Under the pieces are notes generated by a model, which was not told the DNA's origin, ran no database searches, and saw nothing but the letters and a program-made list of their open reading frames with translations. A stretch of DNA of 59,240 bases from CAYWMP01 sp964459445 (GTDB lineage: Bacteria > Desulfobacterota > DSM-4660 > Desulfatiglandales > HGW-15): the NCBI GenBank assembly GCA_964459445.1, contig CAYWMP010000011.1:1-59240 (forward strand), in the 5' to 3' direction. How positions within the stretch are numbered: position 1 is the first letter of the stretch; each line of letters starts with the position of its first letter. Both the position numbers and the translations under genes were made by a program. This document shows, piece by piece, positions 1 through 8,812 of the stretch.

Positions 1-2357
1 TCATAGTCGGTATCCAGCATCCATATGCTGATCTTATCCGTTCCACCCGATTCAATGACGCCGGTCTTGGTGTTCCAGTAATCAAAACCCAGGACCTCCA
101 CGCGATATTTGCCCTTGTCCTTGCCTTTCTTGATCTCTTCAAGCCTCACATCAGGTTGTCCCATAAGCCAGAAGCTCTGATTACTCCTTCTTTTCTTTTT
201 CAAATCTTCGGTCAAGAGGTCATCATCCATCTGGGCCTTGAGAAGCGTGACTCCCGGCCAATCCGTCTCATCAATATCCTTGGCCGCCTCGGGATCAAAC
301 TGGAACGCTGCAAAAACAATGATTTTGGGTTTGGGAACCAGTTTCTGGGCTTCCTCGATGGCAAGTTCCACCTGGCGTTGTTCTAACGGGGCATGTTCGG
401 AGCCGAAGGAGATAACCGCCCGGACCGGTTGGCCGTAGATCCCCTTTGGTTCCCTCACAGAATCAGCCCCAAGATCATTAGGCCTTGTTTCGGCCTCTGC
501 ATGGAGCCATCGGGTCCCGGGCAGCGGTTCCACCCGGGAGAACAGGATAAATTGACCGGCCTTGCCCCGAATGCCGGTCTTGAGCAATTCGTCGCGCCAC
601 TCCGCGTGTCGTAACGTCTCACCGCTGCGGGCGACAGATTCATCAGCAGGGAGTGTCGTATCACTGTATGCGCTTATATCATCCAGAGGCCTTACCACCG
701 GCGCTGGAACTGCCTCCACAGTTAAAGGGCCGCTTACCCTTGCCCTGGATCTGTCTATGAAAGGTTGGTCATAGAGGGTTTCCTGCGCGGGCGGTTCATT
801 ATTGGCAATTGATTTCAGGGTGATGTGGGGAACGGTCTTGTATTTGAAACCACTTCCCACACCTTCCTCGGGATGGGCCAGTTCGTAATAATCATACAGC
901 GCAGTCATTAGCCGTTGTTTGGCAAGGGAAAGGGCTACCCGTGAGGTATCGCAGGTAATCCAGCGCCTGCCCCACTGCTCGGAAACATAGGCCGTGGTGC
1001 CTGAACCGCATGTGGGGTCAAAGACCAGGTCACCGGGGTCGGTGGTCATAAGGAGGCAGCGCTCAATGACTTTCGCAAGAGTTTGAACAACATAGATTTT
1101 ATCTGAAGCATATCCACTAATTGTTGTATCGGACCACACATTATTTATGGGTTGTATAGGAAAATCATCAACGTATCTTTTGTAATATACGGTATTTTCC
1201 AAAAACCACAGCCTATTTGCTTCAGCTAGCGTTCTCAATCCTTCTATAGATGTTTTCCATGAGCCGCTTTTCAGTCTATAGATCTTCTTATTCCAGACAA
1301 ATCTAGTTTCAGGCACGTCACCAGGACCAGATTGCGAAGTAAGATTGTCTATTCTGAATCTCCGGCCTCCAGCCAGGATTTCTTCGCTTTTCACCTCAGT
1401 TTTGTTTAACTTTTTAACCTTTCCATTCTGGAGATCTAAATAGTTGTATGCAGCGTCAATATAATCTTGATCTCTTTCTCTAAACAGTTGGCGATATCTT
1501 ACATGAGCACTATCTTTTGCATACCAAATTAGATAGTCATTCGCTGGCGCTAACAACTTACTTGTTTGGCCGGTAGTTTTTAAGAATACGATCTCGGTAA
1601 CAAAATTTTTCTGACTAAATACGTCATCCATCAACTCGCGCACATGATGCACATTCTCATCCGAAATCTGAACAAAAATACTCCCGGTTTCTGTCAGCAG
1701 TTCTCTGGCAAGCAGCAACCTGTCCCGCAGATAAGTCAAATAAGAATGAATCCCAAGTTCCCAGGTATCCCGGAATGCCTTGATCATTTCCGGTTCTGCG
1801 GTCAAATCATCGTCCTTGCCGTCTTTAACATCCCGCTTGTTCACGAAGGGCTGGAAGTTGGAGCCGTATTTGATGCCGTAGGGCGGGTCGATGTAAATCA
1901 TCTGCACTCTACCGGCCATGCCCTCCTTTTCCAGAAGGGAATTCATCACCAGCAGGCTGTCGCCGGCCACAAGGCGGTTTGACCAGTTATGCTTGTGCTT
2001 GTAAAACTCGATGGCTTCTCTCAGGGGCGGGTTTTCTTCTGGTGAGGCGAACAGGGAAAGCTGGTCAAGCTTCTGCCCGTTTCTCTTGCGCACTGTCTCG
2101 ATGATGGTACGGGGGTCTATGCGCTCGTGGACATGAAGGGATACATTGGGAACCTCAAAAGAGGTATGTTCGGCCTTGCCCGCCCATTGCAGACTTGGAT
2201 CGATATGCGGGTCATAAGCATATGTATTCTTTCCGGTCTCTTTATCCGTGTCAGGGGTTACCAGACCAACCGGTGGGTTATTGATCCGTTTCTTTCCTTT
2301 GTGGTCGTACTGATCAATTGGCTTCTTCCTGCCGGATTTTTTCTTTTTCCCTGCCAT
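1..2357 (-). CDS. Type III-like (Mod) site-specific DNA methyltransferase, 3'-truncated by window edge
   Basis: A beta-class amino-methyltransferase that would methylate adenine (or cytosine N4) in DNA using S-adenosylmethionine. Seen: motif IV DPPYGIKYG at residues 157-165 precedes motif I FDPTCGSGTTAYV at about 446-458, the order typical of the beta class and of Mod subunits. The roughly 290 residues between them would carry target recognition. About 785 residues are inside the window and the frame is open to base 1, so the C-terminus is missing. The N-terminus is lysine-rich (MAGKKKKSGRKK) and the start is ATG at 2357. It is the last visible gene of a minus-strand block behind a PIN nuclease and a second methylase. 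A Res helicase-nuclease may follow beyond the window, which I cannot see. Family call firm; specificity unknown. Confidence 0.9.
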   Translation of the reverse strand, partial: MAGKKKKSGRKKPIDQYDHKGKKRINNPPVGLVTPDTDKETGKNTYAYDPHIDPSLQWAGKAEHTSFEVPNVSLHVHERIDPRTIIETVRKRNGQKLDQLSLFASPEENPPLREAIEFYKHKHNWSNRLVAGDSLLVMNSLLEKEGMAGRVQMIYIDPPYGIKYGSNFQPFVNKRDVKDGKDDDLTAEPEMIKAFRDTWELGIHSYLTYLRDRLLLARELLTETGSIFVQISDENVHHVRELMDDVFSQKNFVTEIVFLKTTGQTSKLLAPANDYLIWYAKDSAHVRYRQLFRERDQDYIDAAYNYLDLQNGKVKKLNKTEVKSEEILAGGRRFRIDNLTSQSGPGDVPETRFVWNKKIYRLKSGSWKTSIEGLRTLAEANRLWFLENTVYYKRYVDDFPIQPINNVWSDTTISGYASDKIYVVQTLAKVIERCLLMTTDPGDLVFDPTCGSGTTAYVSEQWGRRWITCDTSRVALSLAKQRLMTALYDYYELAHPEEGVGSGFKYKTVPHITLKSIANNEPPAQETLYDQPFIDRSRARVSGPLTVEAVPAPVVRPLDDISAYSDTTLPADESVARSGETLRHAEWRDELLKTGIRGKAGQFILFSRVEPLPGTRWLHAEAETRPNDLGADSVREPKGIYGQPVRAVISFGSEHAPLEQRQVELAIEEAQKLVPKPKIIVFAAFQFDPEAAKDIDETDWPGVTLLKAQMDDDLLTEDLKKKRRSNQSFWLMGQPDVRLEEIKKGKDKGKYRVEVLGFDYWNTKTGVIESGGTDKISIWMLDTDY

Positions 2358-2442
2358 CTTATTTATCTCTCCCAAACCATAATCAAGGTGCGACTATAAA
2401 CAAGATTATGCCCTTCACCGGTGACAGACCATCTTCCTGAAT

Positions 2443-2541
2443 TCAAATCAAACCCACACCCACGGTGTAAATTGCAATATCCACCGTCCGCCGGTTGCCA
2501 CACTCATCGTACTTCCCCTCCCAGATCAGTTCCGTCTTCAT
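2443..2541 (-). pseudogene. N-terminal fragment of a second Mod-like methylase (remnant)
   Basis: A 32-codon open frame starting MKTELIWEGKYDECGNRR and then stopping. From memory this opening (L-W-E-G-K-Y-D-x-x-G-N-R-R) resembles the N-terminus of some Mod-type DNA methylases, but it runs into unrelated residues and a TGA after about 20 recognisable positions. It lies between the PIN gene and the intact mod gene, in the same orientation. The simplest reading is the stub of a deleted paralogue. It could instead be a short leader ORF. Low certainty; the rest of 2358-2628 shows nothing else coding. Confidence 0.35.
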
Positions 2542-2628
2542 CTTTGAAAAAGGATGTGGATCATCCAGTCCCAGCGAATGTTGTTATTCATATGATTTCT
2601 CCATGGGTGAGCGGCTTAAATGAGGCTG

Positions 2629-3138
2629 CTATTTCCATCTTGCGATTCGAAGAGGATTGTCCAGGTTTTCGGATACGTCTACAAGTCGTTGCATGTGATC
2701 GCCGGTGACCAGTATCAAATTGTATTGAATGGCCTGTGCTGCTATCCAGATATCATTCTCCTGGACACCGAGTTCTTTAGCGCTCGTTCGTTCAATAAGG
2801 TCTTCCGGCCATTTTACAGTTAATCTTCCTCGGCGATCTCTTGGTGAAAATTTCTTAAACAGTTCTGCTCGTAAATCCGAATAGGGATCAATGGTATGTT
2901 TATCAATATCAAGTATAAAGGGATGGTTCGACATTTCGTGCCTGACTTGATTCTGACTATCCATATCCATCTCTGGGGTTATCTTCATCCCGTATTCTAT
3001 TTCTGCAAGGACAATAGTGGATAGCCAGACAGGGGATTGAGAGACGCTTGCGAAAAAATTTTTAATTATATCATGCTCAGGGTGCCTGACATTCCAAAGA
3101 GGACTCACAGCATTAGTATCAAACAGATACCCGTCCAT
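2629..3138 (-). CDS. PIN-domain ribonuclease (VapC-like)
   Basis: A 169-residue PIN-fold protein, expected to be a metal-dependent ribonuclease. The conserved acidic residues are visible: D7 in LFDTNA, E46 in LAEIEYG, D129 in ENDIWIAA and D147 in TGDH. Its ATG shares its A with the TGA stop of the methylase upstream (TGATG), so the two are translationally coupled and probably one operon. No VapB-like antitoxin precedes it; its partner gene is a large DNA methylase. That suggests a role as effector in a modification-linked defence module rather than an ordinary toxin-antitoxin toxin. This role is inference; the domain call is firm. It is somewhat longer than a typical VapC (about 130-150 residues). 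Confidence 0.85.
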   Translation of the reverse strand: MDGYLFDTNAVSPLWNVRHPEHDIIKNFFASVSQSPVWLSTIVLAEIEYGMKITPEMDMDSQNQVRHEMSNHPFILDIDKHTIDPYSDLRAELFKKFSPRDRRGRLTVKWPEDLIERTSAKELGVQENDIWIAAQAIQYNLILVTGDHMQRLVDVSENLDNPLRIARWK

Positions 3139-5675
3139 CAGGATTGTCTTGCCTCAATGTCGATAAAAAATTCATGCATGTCTTCAGAATCAAAGGGCGT
3201 GATTCTCTTGAGGAATTGTCCGGCACTGGCTTGTTTCAAATCCATTTCGAGATACTTGTGCAATGGAATACATGGGCTAAAGTCTTTAGGATAATAGTCT
3301 GGAAAATCAAACGGAACGGGTCGGGGATGTCCTCGAAAAAGATCCAGCAATTTTCGTTCAAGTCTTGGGGGTAAATGATATGCTTTCAATATAAGGCTGT
3401 CGATTTCCATCAATGTTTGTAAATATTCCTGTAAAGAAAGCTTCTTAGAAGAGCCTTCCGTAATTCCAAGCCTAAGTTTAATGTAATATTCCACGAGATA
3501 AGTAATTCGCTCTGAATCAATAGATTCAGGGAATGGTATAGGTGTATGGCGCAATGTGACATTCCTATTACGACGCTTTGATTCACGAACGAAAAGAAAC
3601 GCATTGACTAATGGTGAATTGACAAGCGCTGAAAGGACTTCCACGGTTAACTCAGTTTTGGGCCAGATAACAATAAAATTTTCTCGACAAACCAAGCCAA
3701 TTGAGTCCGGATGACCCACAATCCTCCAAGGTCCACGGCTAATGATATGCCTATTAGTTATTATTTTTTGTCTATCCCATGGAAGTGAATGCGCATTTGT
3801 TCGTTTAAAGCGATCCTCCATATTTAAGTATACCAACCCCTGTACATGGTAAGGCTCAATTTTCCCCGGGACCGTATCCAATCCCTTTTTAAATTGTGGC
3901 TTTTCTTCACGAGATATTAACTTACTTCTGTTCTCACTGAGCGGAATATTCCATTCAATACCCCTGTGAATCTCGGCTATATCCTTGAGCCTCGGGTTAG
4001 TCCTCAGATAATCCCAAATCTCAGACAGTGGGGGATGCCACAGAGAGATAGGTGTTGTATGTCTGGCACGATTTACGCTCTTGCCAACGGACCCAGGTAG
4101 CTGAGCCGTTTCAAGGAAAGGTCGTCTATCGTTTTCTCGCACCCAGAACGTCCTAGTAGAAATATCCGCTTTTTTTGATTCGTCTCTGTCTGAAGCAAGG
4201 ACCAGCATGGTTTCTTGATCAGAAAATACGAAGATACGATCTGGGAGAGCTATGGTTTCTATGTTTTTGTATTTTCGGGCCATGAGGTCTTGAAGATCAG
4301 AGTACTTCTCACCTAAAATGGCAGCTTTTGGTAAAACAAAACCCAACATGTCTGGTGAGTGATCAAGGACTCTGCGTAAGACCTCGTAAGGCTTATGGGC
4401 ATTTCGGACATTATCCCCATAGCTATCCCTCTCGGCCATGGTAAAGTCTTCGAATGGGGGATTGCAAAGCACGACCCGGGACGTTTTCAATTCTTTCTCA
4501 AGGGCATCACTGCCAAATATATCCTCGTCTATGATATGCCATCCGTCTGGATTGGGATAGTCCGCCAACATGAGTGACAGACGACACACCTCGGCGGCGA
4601 AAGTATCAAGCTCAATAGCTGTCAATCGGTCTTTCAGATAGCCATGTCTCTGCTGATCTGTCCACGAAGCCGGTAATAGTTCCCGCAGACGACGGAGGGC
4701 GGCAACCAGAAAAACGCCATGGCCAGCACAGGGCTCAAGCACGTAACGCCCCTCCTGGGGCAATGACTCAAAAGGAAGCCGGTCCACCATAAGCTCCGCT
4801 ATTACAGAAGGCGTACTGTGTATGCCAAATTGTTTCCTGGTTTCCTTGCGAATAAGAGTGTTTTCATAGACGAAAGCTAGATCTTCCACTGAAAGATTTT
4901 GAAAGTTGAAAGCGCTCCGGAATTTATCCCACACAACTTGTTGCGTGTTGGGTTCTTCGAGGACGTTCTGAGTTTCGGCTTCAAAAGGCTCATAAAACTT
5001 CTGGACTCTTTCAATGATAACATTTGCCTCAGGAGTGGACCAATTTCCTGGATGATTTCTATCATTAAAAATCTTTGCTGCGAGGAAGCGAAAAACGAGA
5101 CGAAAAAGAGAGGTCTCTTCTGGTTTAATACCTGAGACGTTCTTATAAAAAACGATGGCTTCGTGCAGAATATCTTTTAGCAGTCGATCCAATTTCCCGT
5201 GGATCATACCTTTTAAAGCAGTGATGAGGCCTACATCAACAAAATCGAGCTGATAGGGCTCTTTCAATTGAGTGATAGCCTTGGCGCGAAAAATCACTTT
5301 GGGGCACCAGTTTTTTCTGTTTAGGTTAAAGGCCTTTCGAATATCTCTGGCTGGGATGGACTCTAAGAAGATGGCCTCTCCAGTTGCCTTAACACGGTAA
5401 CGGTCAAGATGATCTGGAAATGCCTCAAAGAACATTGGGGCGCCAAGGGTTTGGTACCTTGATATGTGCGCGGGACCGGACTGTCCATTGGCACTTAATA
5501 TCCCGATGCAAGCGTTCCGATATGATGGCGGCCACTGAGCAAATGCCGCCAAAGGGATATTCAGATCTCGATTTCCAGAAACAGCTGCATCATCGAAGAC
5601 ATAGTTCTCCTGCAATAGGTTGTGTAAATAACCCAACCCTTTCAATTCATTGCGGATAGTGCTTAAGATGCTCAT
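3138..5675 (-). CDS. Eco57I/TaqI-like N6-adenine DNA methyltransferase, 845 aa
   Basis: A large gamma-class N6-adenine methylase. Residues about 1-280 are a helical region I cannot assign. A segment FGIHSTPSVIAELMV leads into motif I LEPCAGHGVF (313-322), and motif IV NPPF is at 405-408. The C-terminal 300 residues resemble the target-recognition half of TaqI-C/Eco57I enzymes. No PD-(D/E)xK nuclease motif was recognised, so self-contained restriction is not supported. Start: the frame extends to 5744, but ATG 5675 has a GGAGG eight bases upstream, lies clear of the regulator gene and gives a normal N-terminus, so I chose it. It is followed with one-base overlap by a PIN nuclease and preceded 34 bases away by a MerR-like gene. 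Cleavage, if any, would have to come from a partner. Confidence 0.85.
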   Translation of the reverse strand: MSILSTIRNELKGLGYLHNLLQENYVFDDAAVSGNRDLNIPLAAFAQWPPSYRNACIGILSANGQSGPAHISRYQTLGAPMFFEAFPDHLDRYRVKATGEAIFLESIPARDIRKAFNLNRKNWCPKVIFRAKAITQLKEPYQLDFVDVGLITALKGMIHGKLDRLLKDILHEAIVFYKNVSGIKPEETSLFRLVFRFLAAKIFNDRNHPGNWSTPEANVIIERVQKFYEPFEAETQNVLEEPNTQQVVWDKFRSAFNFQNLSVEDLAFVYENTLIRKETRKQFGIHSTPSVIAELMVDRLPFESLPQEGRYVLEPCAGHGVFLVAALRRLRELLPASWTDQQRHGYLKDRLTAIELDTFAAEVCRLSLMLADYPNPDGWHIIDEDIFGSDALEKELKTSRVVLCNPPFEDFTMAERDSYGDNVRNAHKPYEVLRRVLDHSPDMLGFVLPKAAILGEKYSDLQDLMARKYKNIETIALPDRIFVFSDQETMLVLASDRDESKKADISTRTFWVRENDRRPFLETAQLPGSVGKSVNRARHTTPISLWHPPLSEIWDYLRTNPRLKDIAEIHRGIEWNIPLSENRSKLISREEKPQFKKGLDTVPGKIEPYHVQGLVYLNMEDRFKRTNAHSLPWDRQKIITNRHIISRGPWRIVGHPDSIGLVCRENFIVIWPKTELTVEVLSALVNSPLVNAFLFVRESKRRNRNVTLRHTPIPFPESIDSERITYLVEYYIKLRLGITEGSSKKLSLQEYLQTLMEIDSLILKAYHLPPRLERKLLDLFRGHPRPVPFDFPDYYPKDFSPCIPLHKYLEMDLKQASAGQFLKRITPFDSEDMHEFFIDIEARQS

Positions 5676-5683
5676 CTTAACTG

Positions 5684-5688
5684 CCTCC
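5684..5688 (-). promoter_or_regulatory. Shine-Dalgarno GGAGG fixing the methylase start at 5675
   Basis: GGAGG lies eight bases before ATG 5675 on the minus strand. The alternative upstream start at 5744 would overlap the regulator gene by 35 bases and has no comparable site. Confidence 0.6.
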
Positions 5689-5709
5689 GCTGATTTGTCT
5701 CGTACGCCG

Positions 5710-6168
5710 CTACCTACGGGGGAGAGCAGTAGCCTTTTCTCCACTCTCCAAAGGACCTTTTCGCTTTACGAAAGCCCTGTTGTGGTTTTGTAACCTAATT
5801 ATCTCCGATCCGATTTGTTCCGTATCAAATCGCAAATACTGCTGCCTTGTTATAGCGTTGAAGTATTTCCCTTTCTCAACAACTATCATGTCTATGCCGT
5901 CAGTATAGATGATCAGCCGGGAAAGTGGTTCGTGTTCGGGTAACATATTTGATAGGGTCTCTATCCCTTTCCGTACCTTTTGGAGGCTTAACCCTTTGTT
6001 TCTTAGCGAGACAAGTACTCGTAACTTCACAATATCTTTAAAAGAATAAAAAGAGGACTTTCCCTTTTTTTCTGGAGAAATGAGATTAGTCCTGACCCAA
6101 TATTTCAGTTGATTAAGGCTCGATCCAGTCAGTTTTCGGACTAGTCTTGTAGGATAAGTATTATTCAT
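5710..6168 (-). CDS. MerR-like transcriptional regulator
   Basis: A 152-residue protein with an N-terminal MerR-type winged helix-turn-helix (YPTRLVRKLTGSS ... LKYWVRTNLISP, then YSFKDIVKLRVLVSL with the usual wing and second helix). The C-terminal 75 residues match no effector domain I recognise and hold no cysteines for metal sensing. The frame can be extended to a TTG at 6195, but that codon sits inside an inverted repeat and the MerR fold starts right after ATG 6168, so 6168 is preferred. Neither start has a good ribosome site. It is first in the block with the methylase and PIN genes and probably controls them and itself. Confidence 0.75.
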   Translation of the reverse strand: MNNTYPTRLVRKLTGSSLNQLKYWVRTNLISPEKKGKSSFYSFKDIVKLRVLVSLRNKGLSLQKVRKGIETLSNMLPEHEPLSRLIIYTDGIDMIVVEKGKYFNAITRQQYLRFDTEQIGSEIIRLQNHNRAFVKRKGPLESGEKATALPRR

Positions 6169-6178
6169 TTTGATTTTT

Positions 6179-6215
6179 GGTTGAAAAATCGTCAAATATC
6201 AAGTTATTTTCAACC
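6179..6215. promoter_or_regulatory. Interrupted palindrome in front of the MerR-like gene (candidate operator)
   Basis: Perfect 9-bp arms GGTTGAAAA (6179-6187) and TTTTCAACC (6207-6215), separated by 19 AT-rich bases, 10 bases upstream of ATG 6168. MerR-family proteins bind dyads of about this size within promoters. Position and symmetry fit autoregulation; no binding evidence exists. Confidence 0.45.
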
Positions 6216-6328
6216 AATTTATACCTGAAATGATTTGGAATCAAGAAATTCCATTGCTTATGTAAGAGTGAGCAAATGGAATCCGGGTGTTGGTTCTAAA
6301 ACATTTTAAAATCAGAACTCGGCCCACA

Positions 6329-7549
6329 TTATTCTGAGGTGGGCTTTGATGCGCTCAGGATAAAAACCGGATTCAACGCCTCAAAACGTTGATCGCCGGC
6401 CAGGCTCTCGGAACGGCAAATCTGTACCTGAGTAATATTGACAGGCCATCCCAGATCGAGCAAAAAATTCCTCGCCCTTTCCAAAGAGCCCATGAGTACG
6501 AGATGAAGCACTATATTGCCGCCCGGCTTTAGGCGTTCCAGGGCCTGTTCCAGGACGTTTATGCCATGCCCGGTTCCGCCCCCAATAAATATGCGATCAG
6601 GTTCCGGAAGAGAATCGAGACAATCGGGAAGACTATCGTGAATAATCTGGACCCCGTAGGCACCTGTTTTTTGGATGTTTTTTTGAATAGATTTGACCCT
6701 GAAAGCGTCTTTTTCCACGGCGACGACTTCGCCTTCATAGGCCAAAAGGGAGGCCTCAATGGCAACAGAACCGCACCCCGCGCCCAAATCCCAAACCGTG
6801 TGATGAGGTTGTATCTCGAGTTGGGAGAGACCCACAACCCGTAACTCCTTTTTCGTGATCAACCCCCTTTCATGAAAATAGAGTTCATCATCTAGTCCCA
6901 GCCGAAGTTGAATTTCAGGGCTTTTGGTCCTTTCAAGGAGGACAAAACTAAGGGAAGCGTAGGGGCCATCTTTTGCCTCGTCAGGACTGACGGATTTGAT
7001 GCTTTCGTCTTTCATGCCCAGGTTCTCAAAGATGTGCATTCGAAACGTATCCACGCCTCTTTGGACCAGCGCATCCGCAATTTTTCCTGGGTGAAAGGTT
7101 TGATCCGTGAAGACGCCCACCAAATCATGATTCACCAAGGCCCTGAAAAGCGGCCATAGATCCTGCCGGCCATGGAGAGATACGGTTTTCGCCTTTTCCC
7201 AGGGCATTTTGAGCTTTGCTGCGGCAGCCTGAAGAACCGTCACATTGGGATAGAGTTGAACGTTTTCTTCCCCCAAAGCCCTGATCAGGGTTTTGCCGAT
7301 ACCAAAAAAGCCGGGATCGCCATCCGCCAGGACAATGACTTCCTTGTTCGCCTCTATTTTTTGTTTAATCCTGGTGACGATCTTATCAAGCGGGCTCTTG
7401 ACGGCTATTTTAACGGCAGGATGATTTTTAAATGCTTCAAGAAGCCTGATGCCGCCAACAAGGACATCTGCGCCTTCGATGCGCCTAGAAATACCCTCGG
7501 GCAGATCCTGATGATCTACACCCAGTCCGATGACATGCACGGATTGCAT
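6329..7549 (-). CDS. cbiET: Precorrin-6Y / cobalt-precorrin-6/7 C5,C15-methyltransferase (decarboxylating), CbiE-CbiT fusion
   Basis: Catalyses methylation at C5 and C15 and decarboxylation of the C12 acetate side chain in corrin-ring synthesis. Residues 1-205 are the CbiE tetrapyrrole methylase (VIGLGVD near the start, LADGDPGFFGIG at 74-85). Residues about 220-400 are the CbiT Rossmann methylase with SAM motif WDLGAGCGSVAIE at 253-265. The 406-aa length matches the fused CobL/CbiET form. It is the last gene of the minus-strand set cbiC-cbiD-cbiET, 62 bases after cbiD. The companion cbiD indicates the anaerobic (cobalt-early) pathway. AGGATTAACC precedes the ATG. Confidence 0.95.
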   Translation of the reverse strand: MQSVHVIGLGVDHQDLPEGISRRIEGADVLVGGIRLLEAFKNHPAVKIAVKSPLDKIVTRIKQKIEANKEVIVLADGDPGFFGIGKTLIRALGEENVQLYPNVTVLQAAAAKLKMPWEKAKTVSLHGRQDLWPLFRALVNHDLVGVFTDQTFHPGKIADALVQRGVDTFRMHIFENLGMKDESIKSVSPDEAKDGPYASLSFVLLERTKSPEIQLRLGLDDELYFHERGLITKKELRVVGLSQLEIQPHHTVWDLGAGCGSVAIEASLLAYEGEVVAVEKDAFRVKSIQKNIQKTGAYGVQIIHDSLPDCLDSLPEPDRIFIGGGTGHGINVLEQALERLKPGGNIVLHLVLMGSLERARNFLLDLGWPVNITQVQICRSESLAGDQRFEALNPVFILSASKPTSE

Positions 7550-7611
7550 GGTTAATCCTTTCCACGGCTTTCGAAAATCTCTGTTAAATGTTGAGTTCTA
7601 GTTTTCGATTT

Positions 7612-8745
7612 TTAATGATTGTGCGCTTTTAGTTTTGAGCCTTTTGGGACACCTTTATCTTCAAGGGACGCAAGAAGGTTTCCATCGAAATCAAAAAGGA
7701 AATAAAGGATATTGGGAGAAGGACCGGCAAACTTGCGGGCAGACAAAAGGGCCTTTCTTACGATTTTTTCAAAAACCTGTGCACTACGCATATCTTCCGT
7801 AATGATGTCCCTGGCTTCACGGGCTGTATTGGCCAGTCTGATGGCTTTCGTTTTTTCTTTGTCGATTCCCAGAGAACTACACCAGCCGGATAATAATGAA
7901 AAATCGATTTCCGATTTCCTGGCATGGGTATAGGGATGCCCTTGCGCCATTTTAACCAGCTTTCCAAAAAAGCAGGCATACAAAATATTTTCAAATCCGC
8001 GTTTCGTTGCCTCTTCAAGGGAAAAAGCAAAAAAATCCGCAACCTGGATAAAGGACGCGTCCGGCAGATGCGGGAATGCTGTTTTTAGGAAACCTTCGCT
8101 CTTGCCACCCGTTGAAAGGGCAACCCTATCCAAACCTTCCGCCTTTGCCACATCCATAGACACGGTGATGGTGTCGCGGTAGGCCTGGTTCGAGAACGGC
8201 TTGACGGTTCCACGTGTGCCGAGAATGGATATGCCGCCTACGATACCGAGGCGCGGGTTCAGGGTTTTCTGTGCGATCTTTTCCCCATTTACGACATCGA
8301 TGGTGACCGATACAGCGCCCCTTATACCGGTCTCAATCAGTCCTTCTTTCACTGCCTCCTTGATCTGCCCGCGGGGCGCAGGGTTGATGGCGGGTTCTCC
8401 AACCGCGACAGGAAGGCCGGGCCGCGTAACCCTGCCCACCCCCTTTCCGCCATGAAGAGAGATCATCCCTGGCGCGCCTTCGGGTTCGAGAATTACCGTG
8501 CTCCTGATTTTTGCTCTGTTGGTTACATCCGGATCATCGCCTGCATCCTTTATGACCGTGGCCCGCGCCCCTTCTCCATGGGGCTCAACGGATTTGACAG
8601 GTATCGTCAGTCTCCCGCCCGGAGGCAACGGGATGTCGACCCTGTCCATGTTATTTTTCCCCCCGAGATAGAGAATTGCCGCCTTGGCCGCTGCCGCCGC
8701 CGCCGACCCGGTTGTAAAACCTTCTCGTAGCTTTTTTTTCGGCAT
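7612..8745 (-). CDS. cbiD: Cobalt-precorrin-5B C1-methyltransferase CbiD
   Basis: Adds the C1 methyl group to cobalt-precorrin-5B, a step specific to the anaerobic route to cobalamin. The family signature LREGFTTGSAAAAAAKAA is at the N-terminus, followed by the glycine-rich GISILGTRGTVKPFS segment. 377 aa is normal. The frame extends six codons further to a TTG at 8763, but ATG 8745 gives the standard N-terminus MPKKKLREGF. It sits 67 bases after cbiC and 62 before cbiET, all on the minus strand, consistent with one operon. Confidence 0.95.
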   Translation of the reverse strand: MPKKKLREGFTTGSAAAAAAKAAILYLGGKNNMDRVDIPLPPGGRLTIPVKSVEPHGEGARATVIKDAGDDPDVTNRAKIRSTVILEPEGAPGMISLHGGKGVGRVTRPGLPVAVGEPAINPAPRGQIKEAVKEGLIETGIRGAVSVTIDVVNGEKIAQKTLNPRLGIVGGISILGTRGTVKPFSNQAYRDTITVSMDVAKAEGLDRVALSTGGKSEGFLKTAFPHLPDASFIQVADFFAFSLEEATKRGFENILYACFFGKLVKMAQGHPYTHARKSEIDFSLLSGWCSSLGIDKEKTKAIRLANTAREARDIITEDMRSAQVFEKIVRKALLSARKFAGPSPNILYFLFDFDGNLLASLEDKGVPKGSKLKAHNH

Positions 8746-8812
8746 CACTTCTTTATATATCAATCGTTTTATTGAGCGCCCTGTTTAGGGCAAAGGTTCA
8801 CCTTATTCTATA

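Noticed and set aside
6239..6344. Terminator between the cbi genes and the MerR-like gene
   Set aside because: GCCCAC / GTGGGC and the ATTCCATT dyad form stems, but neither is followed by a T run on the minus strand.
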